Of a stretch of DNA of 64,000 nt, positions 10,543 to 20,125 are shown piece after piece (within the stretch, counting starts at the first letter, position 1; every line of letters starts with the position of its first letter). The notes below the pieces were generated by a model, which worked only from the letters and a program-made list of their open reading frames with translations, searched no databases and was not told the DNA's origin. The translations under genes and the position numbers were made by a program. This DNA comes from Channallabes apus (Eukaryota; Chordata; Actinopteri; Siluriformes; Clariidae). The stretch spans positions 488,001 to 552,000 of the forward strand of contig CM060107.1 of NCBI GenBank assembly GCA_030522415.1. Direction: 5' to 3'.

Positions 10543-12234
10543 TAAAAATGTGGCCAGAATCTAATAGAAAGTGGGGGACTAATGAGGCCTCTTCTGGCTG
10601 TTGATTGACCATCATTTTTGTATAAACCTAAACAAAACGTAATGTATTTCACATTTAATACTTAAATCCAGTAATTGAAGAAAACCTTTATGCTTCCACC
10701 AACCGCACCCAAACGTTCCTGCGGATGATTTTCACTTGTGTTTTAAAATCCCCCTCGTTATGTCTTGATGTGCTTGAAAGAATCTCCTTTGGTTTTATCT
10801 CTTTAATCGATCCAAGCCATTGTAAGCACAGAAAACCACAAGCATTTAAAGAGCTGATAATAATGCCTCTTATGAAGAATTATGCAGATCACTTCCTGGC
10901 CTCCAGTTGTCCATATTTGCAGCGGATGTGACATCATGTTTAAAAATATATATATTTAAGCTAGCTAGCTTTGGTTAAGGAGGATTTGGCTTGCTAATAT
11001 CATCATCTGCATTTTGTCTGTCCAAAAAAGTAAACTTGTTTTACAAAGTTTTATCTAAAAATTAAGTGTTTTTTTATTGTTGATTTTTTTTATTGTTGTT
11101 ATATTGAGCAGTTAAAGAGTTGTTAAGCTTCTTATCACACTGTTCACATTAAGTGTGATATCCTGGCTGAACAGTACTATCTGATTGGGTGTTTTATTTT
11201 TGTACTATTTTACATTTATGTTTATCCTTTATTCTTTTTATTCTGTTTTTTATGCAACTTAAGGAGTGACATGTGATCTGTTTGTACCCTGAACCCTGAG
11301 AATAAATGTTTAAAAAATCTGTCAATTTATCTATCTAACTCTAATCACAAAAAAACACTTAGAATAGAAAAATATAAAATAAAGAGACAAACGTGTACAG
11401 AGAGACTCTACATTTAGTTGAATTATAATAATGCTATGTACCCAACTGGTCCAGGTGTGAGCATGCATGACCTGAACGCTTACACAGGAAATGTACACAG
11501 GATGTGCATCTACTTAAAGATACAGAATAGAACATCTCATATTCAAGTTTTCTTGTATTCAGCTCAGTCATAGCAGTACATTAATACAATACGTTTTACC
11601 CCGGTCATTTACCAACACTATTGGGCCTTAACTGTCTTCTAGTGCAATACATTCATACTCACAGAACACCTTCCTGGCCACAGTTTGTCTTTATTATTTT
11701 GTAAATTATTATTATATCATAACATTGCTGTAATTTATTACCACATCATTACAGGTGTTTGGTGTCATTTAAACATTTATAAAATATTTATAATCTTCAC
11801 AGTGCAAGCTTAAAGATAATTATTTAAGCTACAATAAAAACGTTTACAGCAAGTCATCTTCCTACTTTATATCATATATAATAAACACATGCAACACAAT
11901 AAATAATTCATGAAAAATTAATGAAGGGAGTAAGTCTTGAAGAAAGATGAAGTAATTTCTCTGTTTTCATATTAAACACCAAATATGAACATATAGTTAA
12001 TAATTCCAGTAAAATCATTGTACAGACAAAAATGATTATATTAATCTAATGGAAAAATAAAACATTGACATGAAACTTCTTCATCCTGAACTCATTGCCC
12101 CATTGCTCATCTATTACAGAGAAATGATTTCATTTGTTTTCAATTATAATTTAATTATTGAGAAAGTAGCATATTAATCTGAAGTCTATTGTGTGTGTCA
12201 TGGTATTGCTCTGATTAATAACTTCCATCATTCA
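10543..12234. other. Unassigned non-coding stretch
   Basis: AT-rich sequence with no supported gene or repeat. A possible minus-strand polyadenylation signal for the lectin gene (TTTATT on the plus strand at 11690-11695) lies about 540 bp past its stop; other candidates exist, so this is weak. Confidence 0.3.
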
Positions 12235-12960
12235 CTAGTAGCAGATGAAGTTCATCTTCTCCTCACAGTCTCTGTTTTCCAGAACATTGGATTCGACATT
12301 TAGGGCTCCACAGCGGAAAGAGGGTTCAGGGCATGGGGACATGTTGTCTTGGGTTTGTCCACCCAGGCTCATCCAGAGCCATGATCCATCGATGAAGCGC
12401 AGACTGGTCCAGAAACTGGGTGTCTGGACTTCGCTTATCTTTCTGTTGACCACAGTGCTGTCTTCATCGCTACTGATGCTCACCAGGTCAGTGTATTTCA
12501 TTCTGCAGTAATTCAGAGCTTCTTCCCAGGTCATCATCTCCTGCACCACGATCAGATCTGGCTTCCAGATGTAACACATGGAGCTTCGAGTGATTGTACA
12601 GTTGTCAGTATGCCAGTGTTGATTTGTATATACACAGTTACCTTTAGATGGTTCACCAGTACCCCAGTAAGTGAACGACACTGAGATTCCATCAGACCAC
12701 TCAGCAAAGTCCACCGTTTGTGTCTCCTTGCTGAGGCCAATCCAACACCCCTGAGTACAATTGTGGATTGTACTATTTTGGTAGACGCCTTCTTCATATT
12801 GGTTTTCGATAGTCATCAGATCTACAAACCTCTCCCTGCAGTACGCCTGAGCATCAGACCAGGTCATGTATTCATCCACTTGCATGTATTGTTTCCAGAA
12901 CAGAGCTGTAGATGTTCCTGTCAGAGCAGCCAGGAGGAGGCTGGAGAAAATAGCCTTCAT
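12235..12960 (-). CDS. Secreted protein with two C-type lectin domains
   Basis: An intact 241-residue frame. The first ATG is at 12960 (the preceding in-frame GTG is not used); the stop is TAG at 12235. Residues 1-19 form a signal peptide (MKAIFSSLLLAALTGTSTA). CTLD 1 spans about 25-130 with the WIGL core motif, GEPS in place of the sugar-selecting EPN, and no WND motif. CTLD 2 spans about 132-241 with MTWEEALNYC and a C-terminal NFICY. Several N-glycosylation sites (NST, NCT twice, NMS) are present. No transmembrane segment or tail, so it is probably secreted. The family resembles fish mannose-receptor-like lectins. The altered Ca2+/sugar site suggests non-classical or protein ligands. Both domains lie in one exon, which is unusual. 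Ligand and expression are unknown. Confidence 0.85.
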   Translation of the reverse strand: MKAIFSSLLLAALTGTSTALFWKQYMQVDEYMTWSDAQAYCRERFVDLMTIENQYEEGVYQNSTIHNCTQGCWIGLSKETQTVDFAEWSDGISVSFTYWGTGEPSKGNCVYTNQHWHTDNCTITRSSMCYIWKPDLIVVQEMMTWEEALNYCRMKYTDLVSISSDEDSTVVNRKISEVQTPSFWTSLRFIDGSWLWMSLGGQTQDNMSPCPEPSFRCGALNVESNVLENRDCEEKMNFICY

Positions 12961-13008
12961 CTTCACCTCTCACTCTGGTGTGTTTGAGCTCAGAGAAGCC
13001 TGGTGATC

Positions 13009-13014
13009 TTTAAA
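13009..13014 (-). promoter_or_regulatory. Possible TATA-like box of the lectin gene
   Basis: TTTAAA lies about 50 bp upstream of the lectin ATG, leaving room for a short 5' UTR with no intron. Suggestive only. Confidence 0.3.
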
Positions 13015-13914
13015 TCATGTAAAACCAGCATACAAATGAATGCAACCTGACTCGTACAACTTAGATTAATGATCTGAGAAAATGAGCAATGCAAACTCCA
13101 TGGAAATGGAAAATCATTAGGGTTTGGTTTTTATTGTGCAACCTGCTTCTGTCTCTGGTCCATGTTTTTTTACCTGTTTTTTCACCTGTTTGTAGTGAAG
13201 CTGTGTACAAAAATCTCTTCTTTTCTCTTTTTTTTTTCTTTAGTGTGTGTATGTTTTATTTATGTTTGTTCTATGACTTTAGTTTAGTAAAGTATGTCTA
13301 TGTGTTTGTTGTATATGAGTTAAACCTGACTTTCTACAGGCTGGGCAGAAGAAAGGATGCGTGACAAACATCTAACCTGATATATGCTAGTGACTTTACC
13401 TTTAACAACATACTTTGTCTATAAAATGACTGACAGGAAGCCCATCTGTACATTTGTACATTTCTGGCGAATAATAATGGCCAATATTATTATTATTATT
13501 AGTAGTAGTAGTATTTATTTATTTATTTATTCATTTATTTATTTAATTATTATTATTGTTGTTGTTTTATAAATGTTTTTATTTATTATTATCATGGTGT
13601 GCATATATTTCAGATTGTTTGCACAAGAAAATACAAATAATGGGCTTTAGGGTAAAAATAAACAATTAAACAGACATAAAAAAAAGTTATATCCTGATAT
13701 ACAATGTTTATGATTTTGGATAGTTTTGTACCTTATTAAGAGACACTGAAATTTTGGAAATAAAATGCAATTAAAACACGAACAGCTATTATTATTATTA
13801 TGATGATGATGATTATTATTATTATTGGTGGTGGTGTTGGCTATTCATTATTTATTTTTGGTATACATAATTATGGTAGTGATATATAACTGATATATTT
13901 TCATACAATTTCAT
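13015..13914. other. Unassigned, microsatellite-rich stretch
   Basis: No gene seen. Contains mixed simple repeats: (ATT)n/(TAG)n/(TTTA)n at about 13484-13568 and (ATT)n/(GAT)n at about 13790-13836. Confidence 0.5.
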
Positions 13915-14190
13915 TTTAATTACATTTTATTGGTATAGCGCGTTTAACAACGGGCATTGTTAACAAAAGGAAATTATAGAAATGAGTGAAATGTGTGAGA
14001 AAATATGTATAAATTAAATTAGATTGTCAAATCAGAATGATCAGATCGTCCCTGATGAACAAGCAGAAGGCGACGGTGCTCCCTGAGATAGGGAGAAATA
14101 GGAAGAAACCTTGAGAGGAGCCAGACTCACCAGAGAACCCATCCTCATCTGGGTGATGATCGATAGCAGGGCTTGATCTGCACTCATACT
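13915..14190 (-). mobile_element. L2-B LINE 3' UTR fragment
   Basis: Reverse complement of the L2-B 3' UTR: CCTCATCTGGGTGATG, GAGGAGCCAGACTCACCAGA, GGAAGAAACCTTGAG and a decayed GCGCGTTTAACAA near the tail. Compare 28190-28436 and 57088-57343. No coding part; old and diverged. Confidence 0.7.
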
Positions 14191-14724
14191 GTGTGTTAGG
14201 AAGCTGGAAGTTCAGTATAACAGGAGAACACAGTGATGAGACAGAAACCTAATGCTGACATGACATCAGCAAAACCTATACAGATACAGATAGGAGGGTT
14301 GCGTTCCTCTGCGTACACATCCACGTTCACATTCTGCTTGTGGATTTGTTTAATAAATGGCCTGCAACCAGGTTTGTGCATGCATGAGGTTCAGAGGTTA
14401 TTCGGATTTCATTAGATTTTTATTTTATGTATTACTTTATATATGCTTCATTTAGCCAGTAAGGTTCCAGTAAAATACAAGATCTCTTCTGCCTAAGAGT
14501 CCTGGTGAAGATAGTAGAACAGTTTCACATAAAATCCATATTTTAAAACACATACAATGCATTAAACCAACAAAGGGAAATGTTACAAGTAAAAGATGCA
14601 TATACACATTACAATAATATACATCCATCTTGGAACCTCTGTGGACCAACTAGAGACTGTGGAGGCCAGAATTTATTCCCATTTTGTTTGACCATCGGAG
14701 AAGAATCACAGACTTTTGAGAACA
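14191..14724. other. Unassigned non-coding stretch
   Basis: No supported gene; the short frames lack family resemblance. Nothing else recognised here, nor in 14878-15166. Confidence 0.3.
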
Positions 14725-14877
14725 TCAATTAGCCTAATCTGCTTGTCTTTGAACTATGGGAGGCAACTGGAAAACCCAGAGGAAACCCTCCAAGAATGTG
14801 CAAACTCCATGCACACAGACCAGGCATGGACATCGAACACAGGGCCAGAAGGTGTAAGGCGTCAGTGCTAACCACGT
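14725..14877 (-). mobile_element. SINE fragment (family 2, DANA-like)
   Basis: On the minus strand it reads TGGTTAGCACTGACGCCTTA, then TGTGCATGGAGTTTGCA, GGGTTTCCTCTGGGTTTTCC and CAAGCAGATTAGGCTAATTG. These are the body motifs of the SINEs at 24616 and 58245. Diverged and truncated. Confidence 0.65.
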
Positions 14878-15166
14878 TGAGATCACTAACACATTTTACT
14901 TTAAAATAGAGCCCATATATTCTGCCTCTGGTTGGAGTTCTCATTAAATTTGGGATGTGTGTGGTAACTGAGCATAGTTCCACTTGATGATCATGACGAT
15001 GGTCTTGAACTGGTCTTATGGCAGTTTTTTTCGGTGATGGCTTGTGACTGCAGTAACTGAATAGTTTAGGGCAGAAATTTCCATGAATAGTTTTGTACCC
15101 AGTCTTCAACAAGAAAATTGGTCAGACCAGCCAAGCAGTGCTGAAAGATCAGAGGGGACGTATAAA

Positions 15167-15791
15167 GCAACTGCTAGTGACTTACGATCCGCCACGCCTA
15201 CTTCGATCAAAGGATGCAGGCTGCTTGTCAGTACCGCGTATTATGAAAACTACAGCTGGGGGCAGAGATTTTTCTTTTTCAAAACCCCAAAATTATGGAA
15301 TAGTCTTCCAAATAGTGTTCGGGACTCAGACACAGTCTCAGTGTTTAAGTCTAGGCTAAAAACCTATTTATTTAGCCAAGCAATTTTATAAATAGATTTG
15401 CCATAAGGTAAAGGAGCAGATCTGGGGGACTCATGGATGTAGAGTATTATGGTGATCTGGTATGTTTAGATGCTGTCTTCCTCAGTCTTATTTGATCACT
15501 CAGGTTTGTTGACTATCTGACTTTCCTGCTATCTGTTTCACCCAGATGAGGATGGGTTCCCTGTTGAGTCTGGTTCCTCTCAAGGTTTCTTCCTATTACC
15601 ATCTCAGGGAGTTTTTCCTTGCCACTGTCACCCTCGGCTTGCTCACCAGGGACTATCTGAACATTTTGATTCATACACATTCACATTCCATACAACTTAA
15701 ATAATTCTTTTGATTGTGTAAAGCTGTTTTGAGACAATGTCAATTGTTAAAAGCGCTATACAAATAAAACTGAATTGAATTGAATTGAATT
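15167..15791 (+). mobile_element. L2-B LINE, 5'-truncated 3' end
   Basis: Matches 56100-57343: end of the RT ORF (GCLSVPRIMKTTAGG, then LWNSLPNSVRDSDTVS) and the 3' UTR, ending AAAGCGCTATACAAATAAAA and TTGAATTGAA repeats. The coding part is a frameshifted remnant. A segment of the 3' UTR present at 56450-56985 is missing here. Confidence 0.85.
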
Positions 15792-16408
15792 TTCTCTCGG
15801 TATCAGCCTGCTCTTTGTGTCTGTGTGCGCGTGCGTTATTGGACACCGTGCCATACCCCCCCCCCCCCCAACACACACACACACACTCTTTCTCTCTGCT
15901 CTACACAGAAACACTGCTCTGTCGCGATTGCTAAAGGTAAAGTGCAGGTTAATGGGTTTTATTTTTACTTTACAGCAGTGATTCCGTTAGTGTGTTGCTC
16001 AATCAAGTGTCATTAGAGATTTCTTGTTTATTTTGTTGATAAAACAGTGTTTCTGTTGTGCGTGCATGTGTGTGAGGAAGGGTAACTGTGTAAGACGAGT
16101 AGGGGGAGAGGGGAGCTTACTTTAGATTCACACACACATACTGTACACACACACACACACGCCTGCGCGCACAAACGGAAACACTTATCTGTCGGGATTT
16201 ATTTTTTGTAAAAATTTTACTTAGGTAAAGTCCAGGTTAATTTGTTTTATTTTTACTTCATATTTTGTATTACTTATTTTCATGTATTATTATTTTTTGG
16301 ACTGTGGAATGAATATTTTGAGTTTTCATTATTTCTTATGAGAAAATTTGGTTTGATTTACAAGTGTTGATCTGTTTAGATGTAGAGATGTGGGCTATAT
16401 TTTATATT
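15792..16408 (+). repeat. Poly-C/(AC)n tract and imperfect direct repeat
   Basis: A run of about 14 C (15856-15869) is followed by (AC)n. The stretch around 15900-15975 (CACAGAAACACT ... GGTAAAGTGCAGGTTAAT ... TTTTATTTTTACTT) recurs diverged at about 16175-16260 (ACGGAAACACTT ... GGTAAAGTCCAGGTTAAT ... TTTTATTTTTACTT). No coding content. Confidence 0.55.
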
Positions 16409-16610
16409 TACATTACATTTACATTTTTTCATTTGACAGACACTCTTATCCAGAGCGACTTACATTTTTATCTCATTATACATCTGAGCAGTTGAGGGTT
16501 AAGGGCCTTGCTCAAGGGCCCAACAGTGGCAACTTGGTGGTTGTGGGGTTTGAACCTGGGATCTTCCGAACCGTAGTCCAATGCCTTAACCACTGAGCTA
16601 CCCCTGGCCC
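16409..16610 (-). mobile_element. tRNA-derived SINE (family 1), full length
   Basis: Same family as 10380-10535 but with the longer body (GGGCCCTTGAGCAAGGCCCT on the minus strand). The tRNA-like head is at 16590-16610 and the AAATGTAAATGT tail at 16409-16430. Confidence 0.9.
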
Positions 16611-17396
16611 GTTATTTAATAGATAACCAGTGCAGTTGAGCCAGGACAGGGGTGATATGCTGCCTTTTCTTTGTTCCAGTTAAGAGTCTGGCTGCTGTGT
16701 GCTGAACCATATGATGTCTAGTTAAAGTAGAACACAGTAGCCACAGATATACTGTAGGGAGCTACAGGAGTCAATCCGGAAAGTGATACTGTACATGCAT
16801 GGAAAGGTGTTTTTGAGATAGAAGAGGCCTTAGTGCTGCTATCGACCTGAACTGATAAAATCTGGCTTATTGAAATTTAGGGAAATATCCAAAAATAAGA
16901 TTTTTAATTTGAAGACAGAGAACCAAGCAAATTTATTAATTAGTCTAGAATTCATTAATTAATATAGAAGCAGAAATGGAAGAAGCACATACATTTACTT
17001 CAGTTTTGTTTTTAATTTAGTTGCAAAAACTTGCTGCCATCCATCATTTCATGTCAAGACAGTTTAACAGTCTGTCTATTGCACATGTGTTAGCAGGAAG
17101 GTGAAATTGTATGTTGTCTGCATAACAATGATAAAGAATGTATTTCTCAAAGATGGAGCCAAGTGGGTGCATGTACTGTATAGTGCGACTAAAAGGGATC
17201 CTAAAATTGAGCCTTGAGGTATACCATAGTTCACAAAGCAGGGTTTTTTCAAAATTGTAATAAAAAAACAAAATAAAACCCCAAAGTGATGTAAATTTGT
17301 AAATTAGATGATCTACTTTGACACTATGTTTGATTTAAAACATTCCACTAGTTTCATTACTGCCAAGGCTCACACCCTTCTATTATATCCCTTTTA
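16611..17396. other. Unassigned; possible old interspersed repeat
   Basis: No gene. The stretch GAGCCAGGACAGGGGTGATA near 16635 looks like part of an old dispersed repeat, but the family is not recognised. Confidence 0.25.
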
Positions 17397-17420
17397 GAAT
17401 CAGAAAGAATCAGAAAGAGT

Positions 17421-17426
17421 TTTATT
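17421..17426 (-). terminator. AATAAA signal in the LINE 3' end
   Basis: TTTATT on the plus strand gives AATAAA on the minus strand, about 960 bp past the IRG stop and in the L2-D 3' tail. It could serve as the polyadenylation signal of the IRG gene; this is inferred. Confidence 0.4.
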
Positions 17427-17585
17427 GCCAAGTATGCTTGCATGTACAAGGAATTAGTTGAAGTGACAGAGCTTCCAAAACAAAACCAAATGACAAGACA
17501 AAACAGCACAACACAAAAAAAGGTTGACATCAAATGGAGGAGGGTGTGAGATACTTTTAAATAAGTTACATAAATATCTGTGGTA

Positions 17586-18370
17586 TTATACAGTATATTG
17601 CACAGTGGTATTGTACACAATATTGCACATATATTTATTGACAGTTAGAATGATGTTTAACTGTTGATGAGGTAGATTGCCTGGGGAAAAACTGTTTTTG
17701 TGCCTTGCTGTCCTGGTGTTCGGTGCTCTGTAGCGTCGACCCAACAGCAAAAGTTCAAATAGAAGGTGGCTTGGGTGTGAGGGGTCCAAAGTGATATTCC
17801 GTGCCCTTTTCTTCACTCTGGATATATACAGTTCTTGCAGCGTGGGCAGTGGGGTGCCAATAATTCTTTCAGCAGTCCGAACCATCCTTAGTAGCCTTTT
17901 GATGTCTGCTTTCGTAGCTGAACCAAACCAGACAGTTATTGAAGTGCACAGGACGGATTCAATGACGGCTGAGTAGAACTGTGTGAGCAGCTCCTGTGGA
18001 AGGTTGAACTTCTTCAGCTGGTGAAGGAAATACAACCTCTGGTGGGCCTTTTTAATAATGGAGACGATGTGAATGTCCCACTTCAGGTCCTGAGAGATGG
18101 TCGTGCCCAGGAACCGGAATGACTCTACTGCTGTCACAGTGCTGTTCATGATGGTGAGGGGGGGAAGTGCAGGTGGGTTCCTCCTGAAATCCACAATCAT
18201 CTCCACTGTTTTGAGTGTGTTCAGCTCCAGGCTGTTGTGACTGCACCAGACAGCCAGCTACTCGACCTCACTTCTGTATGCAGACTCGTCACCGTCCTGG
18301 ATGAGGCCGATGATTGTAGTGTCATCTGCAAATTTCAGGAGCTTGACAGTGGGGTCTGTAGAGGTGCAGT
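17586..18370 (-). pseudogene. LINE L2-D reverse transcriptase C-terminal part
   Basis: Reads DPTVKLLKFADDTTIIGL at the upstream edge (18300-18355), then after one in-frame stop near 18260 continues VDFRRNPPALPPL, FRFLGTTISQDLKWD, and the C-terminal FGSATKADIKRL region. The YADD/FADD catalytic site is present but everything N-terminal to it is lost. Dead by truncation and nonsense mutation. Confidence 0.8.
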
Positions 18371-18385
18371 CATCGTGGTTTCTTG

Positions 18386-19537
18386 TCACTCTAGCCCCGC
18401 CTCTTTCAGCAGCTTCAGTGCTGCATTTTCAAGTTCATTTAGTCCATTCTTTAAAAGCGTTAAAGTACAAACAAAAGAAACCCCAGCTGCTGCGGCACTT
18501 CCCACACCAGGCACCAAGCTGCACAGGTACTCCAGCACAGCTCCTCCAGCCACTGCTGATACTGACACTCTTGCCGTGGATCTCGTTGCCAACGCCACTA
18601 CAAGAGGTGATTTTATAAAAGATTCCAGCTCTGGCTTGTTGACTCGCTCAGAGAGTTTTTTCAGGGATTTATCGTCCAGGCCAAATGAGTAATAACACCT
18701 TGTAAAGAAAGCCACCAAGATAGTGGCATCACATGCCACTGAGAGCCCAGGTACTGGAGCTGCAGCAATGACTCCAGAGCAAAGGGCTGCGGCCCACGTT
18801 GCTTTCTCAAACATTTTCACCTTTCTTTTTAATATGGCTATGGAGGTGATGGGGACTGACTGCAGCAGAGCAGCCTGTTTGTGCTGCGGGAGATCTGACA
18901 TCAGAGTTTCAATGAGCTTTTCAAAATCAAACGCTTTAATGTCTTCAGAGGATATGAGAAAAACCTTTGGATTGTCAATTTCCTTCAAGTTTTCTCGGAG
19001 GTTTATTCTGATCTGTGAGAGTGTTTCTTCCTGGTTAAAGCCCTTTTTCTTTTCCTCTGCTCGGATATCGTTGTCTATCTTAGATCTTACAAAGTAAAAG
19101 AGCTTTTTCCTTTTTTTGATCTCTTTAGCCAGCAGGATGTCATTCTCTTTAAATCTCTCAGATGATATGATGATGAAGAAGTCGTACCTGCTGAACTCCA
19201 TGGTTTTAAGGTATCTACGAGCTTTAAACTTTGGTGTTCCGATTCCAGGCAGGTCCCAAAGCATTACGTTGGGCATTGTGGGATGTTTGTAAGATCTTGG
19301 CTCAGTTGTGGTTTCAGTAACTCCAGTTTTAGCTGCACCTTCATCATCATGGTCCAGCTCTCTGATTGCGTTGATAAAACTTGACTTTCCTGTGCCTGAT
19401 TCTCCAGTTACAGCGATGTGAAGTGAGATGTTAAATAGTTGATCGATTTGTCTTCGTGCTTTTTGTGTTGCTTTTTTCAAAGTGGACTCTCCTGAGGCCT
19501 GAAGTGCTGCACTGGTTTCGGGATCTTCACTGGACAT
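18386..19537 (-). CDS. Immunity-related GTPase (IRG family)
   Basis: An intact 383-residue frame, ATG at 19537, stop TGA at 18386. G1/P-loop GESGTGKS is at 45-52, a switch-like GVTETTTEP at 72-80, G3 DLPGIG at 95-100, and a G4-like RSKID at 151-155. A C-terminal half with small-residue hydrophobic helices (about 245-275 and 325-365) follows. The GKS-type P-loop and length fit the IRG family; fish members are intracellular GTPases, and mammalian IRGs disrupt pathogen vacuoles. The whole coding sequence is one exon, as usual for IRGs. Just upstream, a T-run followed by ATAG at 19575-19590 is a likely acceptor for a non-coding first exon. The gene looks functional. The closest name would be interferon-inducible GTPase 5-like; the exact orthologue is not determined. 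Confidence 0.9.
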   Translation of the reverse strand: MSSEDPETSAALQASGESTLKKATQKARRQIDQLFNISLHIAVTGESGTGKSSFINAIRELDHDDEGAAKTGVTETTTEPRSYKHPTMPNVMLWDLPGIGTPKFKARRYLKTMEFSRYDFFIIISSERFKENDILLAKEIKKRKKLFYFVRSKIDNDIRAEEKKKGFNQEETLSQIRINLRENLKEIDNPKVFLISSEDIKAFDFEKLIETLMSDLPQHKQAALLQSVPITSIAILKRKVKMFEKATWAAALCSGVIAAAPVPGLSVACDATILVAFFTRCYYSFGLDDKSLKKLSERVNKPELESFIKSPLVVALATRSTARVSVSAVAGGAVLEYLCSLVPGVGSAAAAGVSFVCTLTLLKNGLNELENAALKLLKEAGLE

Positions 19538-20104
19538 TGTGTAAAGATGTTAGGTCAGGATACAAGCTTGTGCACTATAAAAAAAAAAAAACAATTACTT
19601 GAACTATGAAAGTGTATTAAACCACAGACTGGCCAGATGCTACTTTGAGGTCATTGCAAATGCAATTTATTTCATGAACTGCATTTTTTTTTTCATATAA
19701 TGCACATAAATGCTACACGAGCATAGTAGTTATTCAATGTATCCAGATATTTAAAACCCATGTCCACTAGGGGCAGAGTAGGACTGAATCATGATTCACT
19801 GTCAGTAGTCACGATCTGTGACGACTTCTGATTCCCACATGTTAACAGTGAACATGATGACTTTTGACACTATATAAATAATCTAATGTAATGCAGCAGG
19901 TTAATTGTCATTTGGTAATCAACGCAATGACCTCTGAATAAAACATCTGGATTTTCTTTAAGGTTGTTATGGAAAATGATTCATAAAACAAATATTTCCT
20001 TAACAAGTTACATCCTTGGTAAATGCAGTTGTATGCAAAATAAAATACTACGATCAAATAAAATGAATGTAAATTTGAAGGAAACACCCCACTAGACACG
20101 TGTC
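19538..20104. other. IRG upstream region
   Basis: Contains the putative 3' splice site (minus strand, T-run then ATAG ending at 19575) and otherwise no recognisable element. I found no convincing interferon-response or GAS element. A dyad GAATCATGATTC lies near 19785. Confidence 0.35.
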
Positions 20105-20125
20105 CAGAGGTGGAAAGAGTAATAA

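Larger units (their letters stand above)
17397..18378 (-). mobile_element. L2-D LINE, 5'-truncated
   Basis: Minus-strand LINE. The 3' terminus reads GAATCAGAAAGAATCAGAAA on the plus strand, followed by GAGTTTTATTGCC. The body encodes the RT C-terminal half up to the codons before KFADDTT. Its truncated 5' edge lies within about 15 bp of the IRG stop codon (18386-18388). A 3' fragment of the same family is at 51440-51602. Confidence 0.8.

Noticed and set aside
10725..10931. Small open frame of 68 codons
   Set aside because: No recognisable domain, no splice or start context of note, and an AT-rich background makes chance frames likely.
12961..12966. Upstream start of the lectin
   Set aside because: The codon at 12966 is GTG; the ATG at 12960 is followed by a clean signal peptide.
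18237..19097. Plus-strand open frames across the IRG gene
   Set aside because: Antisense shadows of the intact GTPase frame.
19538..20100. Interferon-response element upstream of the IRG
   Set aside because: I searched for GAAANNGAAA and TTCNNNGAA-type words and saw none convincing; the short TTCATGAA is not the GAS spacing.
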